In this document: piece after piece, positions 23,061 to 32,856 of the stretch
How positions within the stretch are numbered: the first letter of the stretch is position 1
Layout: each line of letters opens with the position of its first letter
NCBI GenBank assembly: GCA_003427395.1
Contig: BFEA01000014.1
Coordinates: forward strand, 2,773,461-2,824,338
Source: Chara braunii
Taxonomy: Eukaryota; Streptophyta; Charophyceae; Charales; Characeae
Direction: 5' to 3'
Length of the DNA: 50,878 bases
Program-made: the position numbers and the translations under genes
The notes under the pieces: model-generated
Database searches by the model: none
The model's input: the letters and a program-made list of their open reading frames with translations, nothing else
Told to the model about the DNA's origin: nothing

Positions 23061-24529
23061 AAGTCGGATCACACGGTTAACTTTCATCGGCGGACACTTA
23101 CCATTTGCGACGCCTTTGGCGCAAAGGTGTCGTGTACCATTCCTCTTCTGCACCCCTCGATCCGGTGTCAAGTTGCAATGGCCAAGTCTTTTCAGGCCAC
23201 TTGCGCTTACGAGCGGACCGACGAGATAGACCTATGTTTTCTACGAGTTGTCGCGACGACCGAATCTTCACCTACGGACTTGTCTTCGGACCCCCGAGTG
23301 GTGCGGGTGCTCGACGAGTTCACCGACATCTTCCAGTCTCCTACCGGTGTGGTGCCGGATCGGCCGATCTCCAACGAGATCATTCTTGAGGCCGGTGCCG
23401 TGCCACTGAAAGGATGCATCTATCGCATGAGCGAGGAAGAGCTCGCGGTTCTCCGCACGCAACTCAATGATCTGTTTGACAAGGGCTGGATCCGCGCTAG
23501 TAGCTCACCATACGGTGCGCCAGTTCTCTTCGTACGAAAGAAGAACAAGGATCTTCGCTTGTGCATCGACTACCGCAAGCTCAACGCACAAACCGTCGAG
23601 AATGTGGGACCTCTTTCTCGGATTGACGACCTTCTCGAGCGTTTGGGCGGCACACAATTCTTGTTGAAGTTGGACTTAAAGTCGGGCTATCACCAAATCT
23701 CGATCCGCCCGCAAGATCGCTACAAATCCGCATTCAAGACACGATACGGGCATTTTGAGTGGATCGTTATGGCTTTTGGCCTCACCAATGCCTCGACGAC
23801 CTTTCAAGCGACAATGACCAACGAGTACCTTGCGATGTTGGACCGGTTCGTACTAGTCTACTTAGACGACATTCTCGTCTATAGCTGGACATTGGAGGAT
23901 CATCTTGAGCACCTTCGACGAGTGTTGGAGACGCTCCGCCGCGCCAAGTACAAAGCCAACCGCGACAAGTGCGAATTTGTCTGGCAAGAGCTGGAATACT
24001 TGGGCCATTTTGTCACACCGGAGTGCATCACTCCGTTGTCAGACAAGATTCAAGCCATCCAAGAGTGGTCGGAGCTGAAGAACGTCACAAATGTTCATTC
24101 CTTCCTTGGCTTAGCCGACTACTATCAACGCTTCATCAAGGGATACTTCGAGATCGTGGCCCCTTTATCCAAGCTTCAATGTGAGGACCGACCATTCAAC
24201 TTCGACGACAATGCGGGAACTTTCTTTTTGGCTCTCAAAGCTACATTGCTATCCACGGAGGTGTTGCGCACCTACGACCCGCTCCTGCCGACACGTGTCA
24301 CTACTGATGCGTCCGCTATGGCATTGGTGCCGTCCTCGAGCAACATGATGGCGTGGAATGGCACCCGATCGAGTACTTTAGCAAGAAAGTGACCGCCGTG
24401 CACTCGATGGACGATGCACGAAAGAAGGAATTATTGGCCTTCGTACACGCGCTCAAGCGCAGGCGGCATTTTCTTCTCGGTCGACGGCAGTTCCGATGGG
24501 TAACGGATAACAATCCATTGGTCTTCTAG
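23061..24529 (+). pseudogene. pol: Gypsy B reverse transcriptase and RNase H
   Basis: The RT domain is open from about 23070 to 24311. It retains the fingers motif SSPYGAPVLFVRKK, LCIDYRKLN, the motif A aspartate in KLDLKSGYHQ, MAFGLTNA and the catalytic YLDD (about 23859-23870), followed by SFLGLADYYQRFI. RNase H starts with TTDAS but shifts frame near 24312, continuing as YGIGAVLEQHDG in another frame, and ends at a TAG (24527-24529) inside NNPLVF. RT catalytic residues are intact; RNase H is broken. Confidence 0.92.
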
Positions 24530-25374
24530 GAGACCGAAGACAGTCAATAGCACCATTGCCCGTTGGACGACCTTCATTGACCAGCTTGACTTTTCCCCGA
24601 CCACATTCCAGGCAAGTCAAACCGTTTTGTGGATGCTCTTTCACAGCGTCTGGACCATTGTACCGCAGTCTGCTCAACTTTTCAGATTCACGACGACTTG
24701 TGAGACAACTTCATCCGCGGCTACCAAGTCGACCCCAAGTTTTGCCACAATTACGCAAATTGCTCCTCTCCCAATCTGGCGCCACCGCACTATCGGATCC
24801 AAGAGAGCTCCTTGTCAAGGCACGAGACCAGATGGCAAAGACGCAGCAACGCATGAGCCAACAAGCCAATCGCCAGCGTCTTCCCTGTTCATTCCGCGCC
24901 GGCGACCTTGTCTGGGTTTCCGCCGCGGAATTCAGCCTCGAACAAGACATCTCTTGCAAGCTCCTCCCGAAACGGATGGGGCCTTGGCCGATCGTGGCAC
25001 CCGCTGGGGATGCACCCGAAGGACCTTCTTTCAACATTCAGGTGCTCGCCCACTTGCCCGTCTACCTGGTCTTTCATTGCTCCAAGTTGACTCTTTACAC
25101 GCCAACGGAACATGACGACTTCCCCGGGCGACGATCCCAAGACCCACCCTTGATGGACGGTTTTCAAGAGGTTGGTGACATCATCTCCCAGCGACGCTAC
25201 GACAACAGGCCAACCGAGTACTTGGTGGTACACTTTGCGTACTGCACCCACAAAGCTGACCGTTGGTTGACCCGTGCGGAACTCCAAGCAACAGCTCCAG
25301 ATGTTCTCGCGCGCTACGAATGCAAGATGCAAGGCAAGCCGGTATCTTCGGCTCCACATTGCACCCGCGTCTAG
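24530..25374 (+). pseudogene. pol: Gypsy B integrase remnant lacking the catalytic core, plus chromodomain-like tail
   Basis: From 24660 the RNase H-integrase linker is readable (GYQVDPKF, PHYRIQ, with one stop). At about 24795-24810 it jumps directly to the integrase C-terminus: KARDQMAKTQQRMSQQAN, RAGDLVWVSAAEF, CKLLPKRMGPWPI, HCSKLTLYTP. The HHCC zinc finger and the whole DDE domain, about 800-900 bp, are missing. A chromodomain-like segment (EYLVVHFAYCTHKADRWLTRAEL) follows to the stop at 25372. The element could not integrate without another copy's enzyme. Confidence 0.88.
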
Positions 25375-25422
25375 GTTCCACCTTCAGATAGTCACCTTTG
25401 CCCTCGACCCCGTTTGACTTCA

Positions 25423-25436
25423 TAAGGAGGGGGGGG
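25423..25436 (+). other. Gypsy B polypurine tract
   Basis: AAGGAGGGGGGGG directly precedes the right LTR (TGTTACATG) and would prime plus-strand DNA synthesis. Confidence 0.88.
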
Positions 25437-26279
25437 TGTTACATGCTGCGCCTGCAACAGGCTGCACGGGCCATTTTCAGGCCCGTGTCGTTTTCAGCCC
25501 GAAAGCCTGAAAACAAGGGCCTACAGGCCCTGTGTCGTTTCAGCCTGAAAGCCTGAAAACAAGGGCCTACAGGCCCTGTGTCGTTTCAGCCTAAATCGGG
25601 GCCTTTCCGGCCCTGAGTCTTTTCAGCCTGAAAGTGAGGACCATTTTCAGGCCCTCATAAGATCGACCTGCCCTGAAACTCAGGCACCAGACCAGGGTTT
25701 TAGCTCAGGCCATTTTTGGCCTATTTTCAAGACAACCTTTGTTTGAGCTTCAACCCCAGGGTCTGGCATGTTTTGGCATTGGCAAGAGCAGCCTCCTGGA
25801 CGGGCCAGCACTATATAAGACTGGCCCGCCCTGCAGGCTGCAGGTAGTTCATAGGGACTTCCCANNNNNNNNNNNNNNNNNNNNNNNNNNNNNNNNNNNN
25901 NNNNNNNNNNNNNNNNNNNNNNNNNNNNNNNNNNNNNNNNNNNNNNNNNNNNNNNNNNNNNNNNNNNNNNNNNNNNNNNNNNNNNNNNNNNNNNNNNNNN
26001 NNNNNNNNNNNNNNNNNNNNNNNNNNNNNNNNNNNNNNNNNNNNNNNNNNNNNNNNNNNNNNNNNNNNNNNNNNNNNNNNNNNNNNNNNNNNNNNNNNNN
26101 NNNNNNNNNNNNNNNNNNNNNNNNNNNNNNNNNNNNNNNNNNNNNNNNNNNNNNNNNNNNNNNNNNNNNNNNNNNNNNNNNNNNNNNNNNNNNNNNNNNN
26201 NNNNNNNNNNNNNNNNNNNNNNNNNNNNNNNNNNNNNNNNNNNNNNNNNNNNNNNNNNNNNNNNNNNNNNNNNNNNNNN

Positions 26280-26345
<66 letters not shown>

Positions 26346-26814
26346 GTGACATTGGATCCAGACTCGACATTGGGCTTCAGACATTTTGACGAGGGACTAT
26401 CTGGGACTTGTAACGAATACTTCCCATCTTCCCCTTCCTCTTCGTCTGATCCCCTCCTCTTCGTCTGTGTATGATCTGGACCTGGCGCACTCTTCCTGTG
26501 TGTAGCGCCAGGCCCCTTCACGCCTCGTGACGTGGATGATGTATGTTTGGTCTGTAATGTGACATTGATTGGGCTAGTCATTGGTTTCCTAGCATTCTGC
26601 TGCGCTGTCTTGCACTACGTGAGAGAGGTCAGTCCCGGTCAGGTCAGGACTTGTATCTAAGTCTTCCAGTGCGCTATAAAGCACCATTCTTGTATGTATC
26701 GGAATGCACACTGCTTGTTGAGATTCTACTTGCACTGCATTGTCCATTCAGTCCTTTTTATCACATTGCGGATCCTTGGTTATATATGTACATCACCCAA
26801 CTGGGCATGTAACA
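25437..26814 (+). repeat. Gypsy B 3' LTR (contains a gap)
   Basis: Starts TGTTACATGC and ends GCATGTAACA. Matches the left LTR throughout, with an N run (25865-26279) where the left copy has about 350 bp ending in the GA tract. The TATA-in-inverted-repeat is at 25801-25828. Confidence 0.93.
25865..26279. other. Assembly gap within LTR B
   Basis: 415 N; resumes in a GA microsatellite. By comparison with the left LTR the missing sequence should be about 350 bp plus an unknown GA length. Confidence 0.95.
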
Positions 26815-26818
26815 TTGT

Positions 26819-27220
26819 TCTCCTCCCTCTGCTGTTCTTCGTCTATGAGAGAGAGAGTTCCAGAGAGATGTTGAGAGTAGAGACTTGGTGACTTCGGGGG
26901 ATTGGCAGACTCGTACATAGTATTAAGACAGAGACTTTGGTCGATTATTGTTCATGACTATTCATTCATAGGTCAGGCTATTGAGTTGACATCTCCCCGC
27001 TTCGTCTCTTCCTCCACCTCCTTCGTCCACGGGTGTTTGCAGACATGGCGGCTATCCTCTATGTATGAGCTGCCATGTCCGTCTGTGTTCGACTGATGAT
27101 GGATGTAACAGATCTGTATTTTTCAGACTTCCGCTGCATTGTCATTTCTACTTCTCCTTCAGGTGAACTTGGTTCTTGGGTTTTGCGCCATGCCAGTCTG
27201 TTTTGTATAGGCATGTGACA
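26819..27220 (+). mobile_element. Gypsy element A: 3' LTR, second segment
   Basis: Resumes after element B and its TTGT duplication. It carries a CT-rich stretch, a short GA tract, and a GACTTGGTGAC that parallels the post-GA segment of LTR B, and ends with GCATGTGACA (27211-27220). That end matches the inverse of the LTR A start TGTGGTATGC at 7 of 10 positions. Boundary inferred from that and from the start of the next repeat at 27221. Confidence 0.6.
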
Positions 27221-27517
27221 TCCACGACAAACACCAGAGGACAACACTTATAGTATGAACGATTTGAGCAGAAGCTGGAACTTGGTACACCTCCGCACAG
27301 CAACGAGCCTAGCTCTGTTGGTACATCCACACATTGTTTTACATACAGACCTGACTTTCAAATCTAGATGTGCACAACACCAAAAACAAGCACCACCACG
27401 ACAAACACCGGAGCACACCACCTACATCAACGATTTGTGTAGAAACTGGGACTTCGTACACCGCCGCACACCAATTAGCCTAGCAACTGTTGAAATACAG
27501 ACCTGATTTTGAATCCA
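27221..27517 (+). mobile_element. tRNA-like short retroposon, family 1, two tandem copies
   Basis: A ~169-bp unit occurs twice: CACGACAAACACCRGAG, then GAAGCTGG-type text, then a tRNA-like segment starting GCCTAG at 27308 and again at 27477. The tRNA-like segment ends in a B-box-like string (CTTTCAAATCTAGATG or TTTTGAATCCATGG). Other copies lie at 30037-31130 (split), 31575-31720 and 32790-32822, where the B-box region reads GAGTTCGAATCCAGATG. Class (SINE) is inferred. Confidence 0.6.
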
Positions 27518-27848
27518 TGGCTCAGTGGTTCGGGCACCGGTTCGAAATGCGGATGATTGTGGTCCGGGTACAAAACTCCGCACCTCCGTGCAGGACACCA
27601 GCGGGCGTTCACATAATGCACGCGGCACGACCATCTGCACATCCCCTTGGGCTGACGCAGGTAAAGGTATTACAGACATGGTGGCTCAGTGGTTAGGGCA
27701 CCAGTTGGTAATACGCATTCAATTTGTGGTCTGAGGTTATGGGTTCAAAACTCCACACCTCTGCGCAGGACACCGGCGGGCGTTCACATAACACACGGCC
27801 ATCTGCACACTCCCTTGGGCTGATGCAGGTAAGGATATTACAGACACT
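27518..27848 (+). mobile_element. tRNA-derived SINE, family 2, head-to-tail dimer
   Basis: Two copies begin with TGGCTCAGTGG, an exact A-box match, at 27518 and 27682 (164-bp period). The second has GGGTTCAAAACTCC at 27741, a B-box-like string. Both continue with GCAGGACACC, GCGGGCGTTCACATAA and CTTGGGCTGA(C/T)GCAGGTAA, and end in ATTACAGACA. A head-to-tail dimer with no intervening tail is unusual for SINEs, which normally sit singly with a terminal tail. Confidence 0.68.
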
Positions 27849-30036
27849 GCTGCCGCACCACCCAAGGGCTCTAGTTCACAGCTGTTGTATGCTGGGTCTA
27901 GACTATGAGGGGTTGCCTGATGTTCTTGGTCCACGGGGTTGTCTGGATGCTTGCACACTTGTCCCTTACTCAAGCTCAGCGTAGCACACATTTAGAACTT
28001 TAGACCATTCGACACTGGTCACTGATAAGCACGATGTTCGGAGTTGGAGGTTTGATACCGCAAAAATGAGTTCAGGAATAGACATTGTGGGGATGCAGAC
28101 CAGGGTTGTGGGCGGTTGATCACGTGGTATTGGTTACCTTAGGGCTCAACTTTGGGGGGGCTTGGGTTCTGGGTGGGATTTGATCAGGGACTCAGCTGGG
28201 GGGAGGGTTGGTTGGGCACTATCCCTACTGGAGAGTTGGGGCCCCTGCGGTAGTGGATGTCGTAGGGGTCCTCTGGGTTGATGTAGAGCTGGTATAGGCC
28301 CTGGTGGAGGATATCGTCGGGGAAACTGCATTAGAGGCTGTCTTAAGGGGTGGAGGCTCATCTGTTACCTGCATGGCGACTACTGTCAGATTAGAATAGC
28401 CCAGTGTAGCTCTCGTTGATGATAGAGGTTGGGGGAGCGGATGCTGGTCGTGAACCCACTGAGGACAGAAACTGGAGCTACTCTGGGGGATGCTAATAGA
28501 ATGCCTAGACATCCAGTTGATGATAGAGGTACGGGAAGCGGATGGTGGACGGAAACTGGAGATGCTTTAGGTTCGAATAACCTCCGCAAGAATTCAAAAA
28601 TAACCATAGTGCAAGGAAAATGAGCAACAGCGAGATGACAAATCCAGATTACACAATCACATTGAAAGCCAGATAGTCCCACCGTGTGCAGAGAGCAGCA
28701 CTGCACCACTAATACACCAATGGAGGTTCGTGGTACTGAAAACCAATGTCAAGGAGAGCTTTCTCTCTCCACACCAACACAAGAGTCCAGTCCCTTCGCT
28801 CTCCTACTTGGCGCTCAGCGCCCAGCCTACTCCTACACAGCTATTATCAGCCTACTAATTGACAATGCAACAACCCGAAGTACTTGAAGATGCCGCCCAA
28901 TGCAGACCATCGCCAATACAAGGTATGTGCCCTTACATCATCATCATCATCATCCTTCACCCTTCCCTGACTTTACACCCACGTCTTCCTCCCTTACACC
29001 CGAAGACCACTCATGCGCCTCACTGTAGTCCAAGCCCACCGGCTATGGTGGCTGGGCTATGGCGCTGCCCTCAGCAGCGCCCTTCTTCCCTGCACGACCG
29101 CACGTGCTGCACCTCGCCTCTAGCGCCAGCAGCAGCCCATGAGCCTTTGCTCCAGCAGCGCTGCCGCTAGCATGCGAGTGCCTGAATGAGGCTGAGAGTG
29201 GCGAGCCCTTTCCTTTATGGAAAGAGCCTGTCTGCTTCGCAGCGTGGCTGGGTTGGGCCTGGGCCCAGAAGCTTCCGGTAGGCCCCAGGATGCTGAGTGC
29301 TATTTTGCAGCTACTGGGCCGCTTTCGGTTGGGCCTCCCAACTGTCAGTGTATGAGGCTGCGTTTCTCGCCCAGGGCCTGCATTCTTCGGAAAGGCCCAG
29401 AAGGCCGTGGAAATGTCTTGGTTGCTCAGCCTGTGTTCCTCTCAACCAACTGGCGCGTCGCAACTGCCTGTACCCCAAATATGAAATTGACAGTCAAATG
29501 CCTCTTGTGATATGTTAGGCCCGCCTTCACTTAGGGCGGGCACCACTGCAACCGGGGCCCCTTAGGCCTGCCGAGGACCCAGATCCTCGCAAGAGGGATC
29601 TGATGATGATAAGGCTAGGATCTCTCCAACAGGAAAAACTAGGGGTCGCCTATGGACTTGTAGTGGCATGCTTACCCCTAGTGCTCGAAGTGCCCAGTAC
29701 GACATGTCTCGTTCGATAGTGCTTCAATCGGAACCGGGAAGGGAGGTGAGAACCTGCTTAGCCCTGATGCCTATAACCGCCGCCTGGTCAAAGGTCCCAC
29801 TACAATGATGATCCTGGGTATACTCAGGTAGGACCTTGGGAGTAGGGATGCGCCGCGGATCGTGATGACGAGTAAGGGTGGGAAGGTTTCTCATAGGGGA
29901 CCGGTTCGGCAATACATCGTGATGATCAAATGGTCAGTTGCTGAGGGGCCTCTCATATGCCTCTAAGCCAGCCTCTACAACAACCAGGCCTTTGGGAACA
30001 AACAAAAAAAAAAAGACAGACGGATATGCACAGAAG
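27849..30036. other. No gene recognised
   Basis: Mixed sequence with a two-copy repeat near 28413, a short (ATC)n near 28938, and a GGCCTGGGCC-rich stretch at 29230-29420. Open frames are short and resemble no family I know. Confidence 0.55.
28413..28570. repeat. Two-copy repeat (period ~103 bp)
   Basis: GTTGATGATAGAGGT followed by a GGGGGAGCGGATGCTGG / CGGGAAGCGGATGGTGG pair starts at about 28414 and 28517; both continue into AAACTGGAG. Confidence 0.75.
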
Positions 30037-31130
30037 CTTAAGAAGCACCACCATGATAAACACCAGAGCACACCAGCGATATGAAATTATGAATTACTTG
30101 GGTAGAGTACACTGTTGTTGCATACCAAAGAGGTTGAATGAGCCTAGATCAGGTGGTACACCAATGAACTCTTGAAATTGAAACGGTTTTCACCTTTTAG
30201 CAGTAGCAGATGCAGTACCCAGGGTTCGATCCCTAGACCTCACCCTGCCCGTGTACAGTATTGGTGTAGACCCCGAGGGTTGAACCTGTGACCTGTGACC
30301 TGTGTATTCGTAGACAGTTGGTAGGTCTGTCGTAGGTCCATAGGCAGCAGGGGTTCGATCTGTAGGTCTATAGAGTAGAAGTCTTAGCGAGTTCCAGAAG
30401 TCTAGCCGTAGTCCTTCTAGAAGGTCGGCAAGTGGTCAAGTGGCGAGGCAAGTGGTGGACTAAACTGCAGTGCAATCGCAGTACGACAACGGTAGGATAG
30501 CAGTGAGTCCACAGACAGTCAGCGGTAAAGTCCAGTCAGTCCCAGTCCGGTCCAGCAAGTACCACGGGGGACTGTGAGCACCATGGGCCGATGGCAAAGG
30601 GCAGACCAACGAGTTTCCGAAGTATAAATCAAGAGGCAGCGCCCANCCTTNCATTCATTCCTGCGTGAGCCATGCGGAAGCGCTGTCACAGCGACTTGTG
30701 CAAGGAGGTCTGCAATGAGCCCGGAGGACGCAGTGGGCGAGAGAGGAGTTAGCATAGCGATAGGGTAGAGGCAGCCATAGCTGCCATAGCTGTAGTGAGA
30801 GTGAAGTGTGTGTGTATATGCGCGAGTGTTCAGAGTTACGCGTGTGGGATATCCAGGGTGATCCGGTGTGTGTGAACAGTGAGTTGTTTGGGCGCTGAGT
30901 TGCCATAGCCAGTTGGAAGTGAATTCGTATCTGGAAGCCATATCTCTGAGTTTTGAGTGGGCGCATGTCGCCAGTTGGTGCGTTGCTGTTTACATGCATG
31001 AAAAGTGTGAATGAGTACGAGTCTGATTGCAAAATACAGAACTGAGTTCGAATCCAGATGACATTGTGCACAGCTGCAGCAAAACAAGCACGACCAGGAC
31101 GGACACCAGAGCACAGCAGCAAATCCTCTG
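30037..31130 (+). mobile_element. Family 1 retroposon copy split by a solo LTR
   Basis: 30037-30178 matches family 1 up to CTTGAAAT. The match resumes after the LTR at 31032 with AAATACAGAACTGAGTTCGAATCC and continues through GACGGACACCAGAGCAC to about 31130. AAAT is repeated on both sides. Confidence 0.7.
30179..31031 (+). mobile_element. Solo LTR of the gypsy C family
   Basis: Starts TGAAACGGTTTTCACC and ends GTCTGATTGCA. Matches the reverse complement of the element C LTRs along its length, including the TATAAAT box (about 30623) and the CATTCATTCCTGCGTGAGC segment. Flanked by AAAT (30175-30178 and 31032-31035), the 4-bp target duplication. No internal sequence is present, as expected from LTR-LTR recombination. 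Two ambiguous bases fall near 30646 and 30651. Confidence 0.88.
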
Positions 31131-31164
31131 CTGAACAATTACATATACACTGGATCGTATGTGC

Positions 31165-31560
31165 ACTTTGACATCTGCACACATCAGAGTATAGGGACGC
31201 TGGGCCTGACTTCCAGCTCACACATCTCACATCATTCTTGGGGTTGGTAGTAGATAAGGTGGATAGGGTAGATAGGGTAGATAGGGTTCTTCCTTCATGG
31301 GTCATATATTGATGAACATATACAGACAATACTGGATGCACAGTAGGACATATCCACACATCACTGCATAGGGACGCTGGGCCCAATTCCCAGCTGATAC
31401 ACAACACATCTTTGTATAGGGACGCTGGACCCAATTTCCAGCAGGTGTAGCTCCCCACCAATAGATGGAGTCTAAGACGCTGGGGCCTACTTAACGAGGA
31501 TGCTCTTATCACCTCGTTAAGTAGGTTTTCCCGGATGTGAAGTTCAAAAAAAAAAAAAAA
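31165..31560 (+). mobile_element. Retroposon with repeated GCTGG/CCAGC hairpins, terminal hairpin and poly-A (copy 1)
   Basis: Three successive units contain AGGGACGCTGG...CCAGC (about 31195, 31370 and 31420). The last leads into GGTGTAGCTCCCCACC and AATAGATGGAGTCT. Then comes a perfect 14-bp hairpin (31486-31499 with 31512-31525) with the 12-nt loop ATGCTCTTATCA, and poly-A from 31546. Homologous tails occur at 32635, 42431 (minus) and 45858 (minus). No coding region is seen, so it is non-autonomous or 5'-truncated. Confidence 0.7.
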
Positions 31561-31574
31561 AAAGCAAAAAAAAA

Positions 31575-31720
31575 AAAAGAATGACCTGGGTAGAAGCTGG
31601 GACTCAGACGTGGTACACTGTTGCATACCAACGAGCCTAGACCAGTTCAGTTGGTACATGCATGAACTGTCGAAATACAGAACTGAGATCGAATCCAGAT
31701 GGACCTAGTTGAACTAGCTC
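31575..31720 (+). mobile_element. tRNA-like short retroposon, family 1 copy
   Basis: ATGACCTGGGTAGAAGCTGG starts just after the poly-A tail. It runs through a tRNA-like GAGCCTAGACCAGTTCAGTT segment to GATCGAATCCAGATGG at about 31687. Confidence 0.62.
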
Positions 31721-32634
31721 CCTTGGGACACCCACGAAGTATTGAAATGCAGTTACTCATTCACAGATTGTGAGGCCAGTATGTATGTGCTGATATAGTT
31801 TATACCTCACCATAGAATTAAGATCAAAGGTTGCAGAACTGCGGCAAGATCGAATATGCTGGAAAGACTGGCATAATTCAATTCCAGAAAGGGGCTTTCA
31901 ACAGCAGACAACGTCGGAGAGTATAGCCACTTCTTAGAACGCAAGGGGATACTTACAATTTGCTAGAGATCCAAGGGGCACAGACAAAGAGGGAACGTAG
32001 GAGAAGGGAGGACAAGTCGGAGAAGGGGTAGAAATGGTACATGAACGGGGGTTGCTGGGGAGGTTCGGTCACAGTGGTCTGGAAATAAACGGAATTCTGC
32101 CAGCGCCCAAGGTCGACATTTCAGAAGATAGGAACACTGGCTGAGGGCTTAGGGTTTAAGGTGATCTGGTCGTTCATACCAAGGGACAGGGAGGTGGGTG
32201 ATGAATGGAACAGGTCGGCATGGACAAAGGATGAACTCTTCCTAGGGGCAAAGGTGCTATCTGGCAGATCTGGATACCAGGTCTGAGAGGGAAGAGAGGG
32301 GCAGGGCAAGCTGACANTCAATCCTCCACTGCGGTGGAGTAATCAATGNTGTTCNGGGGTCCTTCGGCCTGACGGAAGGAAGCGTGTGTGAGTTTTCATT
32401 GATGTAATGTGTATTTTGACTTGCCGGTGGAATAGGAACCGGATTGATGCTCCCCAGAATAGAAGGAGCTAGGACCATAAGGCCCTGTTTTCCTAAAGAA
32501 AAAAAAAAGGAATTAAGATCATTACTATCATCATCAACAGCTCATTATCGGCAGTTCCATCCTCATCATCGACGAAGTTCTTGAGGGACCCTGGGCCTAG
32601 GCTCGTTGTATCAACTCAACCACGTATCTCAGGG
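31721..32634. other. No gene recognised
   Basis: Unique-looking sequence with three isolated ambiguous bases (32317, 32349, 32355). No repeats or recognisable coding sequence. Confidence 0.55.
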
Positions 32635-32791
32635 GACGCTGGACCCGCTTTCCAGCAGGTGATAGCTCACCACTAATAGACTGGAGCCCCCTGCAAGAGC
32701 GGTAGGAGTGCATGCTCTTCTCTTCACTCCTATCTGTTCACTCGGGTGGATTTAAAAAAAAAAAAAAGAAGAAAAAAAAAAAGACAAAGAA
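32635..32791 (+). mobile_element. Retroposon tail with hairpin and poly-A (copy 2)
   Basis: Shares GGGACGCTGGACCC...TTTCCAGCAGGTG, TAGCTC and CCACTAATAGA with copy 1. The hairpin is 32701-32710 paired with 32725-32734 (nine Watson-Crick pairs plus one G-U), with a 14-nt loop containing ATGCTCTT. An A-rich tail runs from 32754 to 32791. A family 1 fragment (GAGTTTGAATCCATCTGG) follows. Confidence 0.68.
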
Positions 32792-32856
32792 AACAGACCT
32801 GAGTTTGAATCCATCTGGAGTCTGGACCTATAGACGAATGAAGTAAAATAAGTCTG

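Larger units (their letters stand above)
18581..26814 (+). mobile_element. Gypsy element B (chromovirus-like), defective, nested in LTR A
   Basis: Bounded by LTRs (18581-19893 and 25437-26814) that are close to identical apart from scattered substitutions and an N gap. It has a primer-binding site after the left LTR and a polypurine tract before the right one. Flanking TTGT (18577-18580 and 26815-26818) is a 4-bp target duplication. Coding order is gag, protease, reverse transcriptase, RNase H, integrase, chromodomain-like, i.e. Ty3/gypsy order. Several frameshifts and stops plus an internal deletion of the integrase core make it non-autonomous. It splits LTR A, so it is the younger of the two. 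Confidence 0.93.

Noticed and set aside
27090-27105. CTGATGATGG resembling a hammerhead core
   Set aside because: No GAAA box or stem II follows; chance occurrence. The same applies to CTGATGA strings near 29602 and 45943.
30655-31659. 334-codon minus-strand frame
   Set aside because: Runs antisense through the solo LTR, a retroposon and a poly-A tract; no protein similarity.
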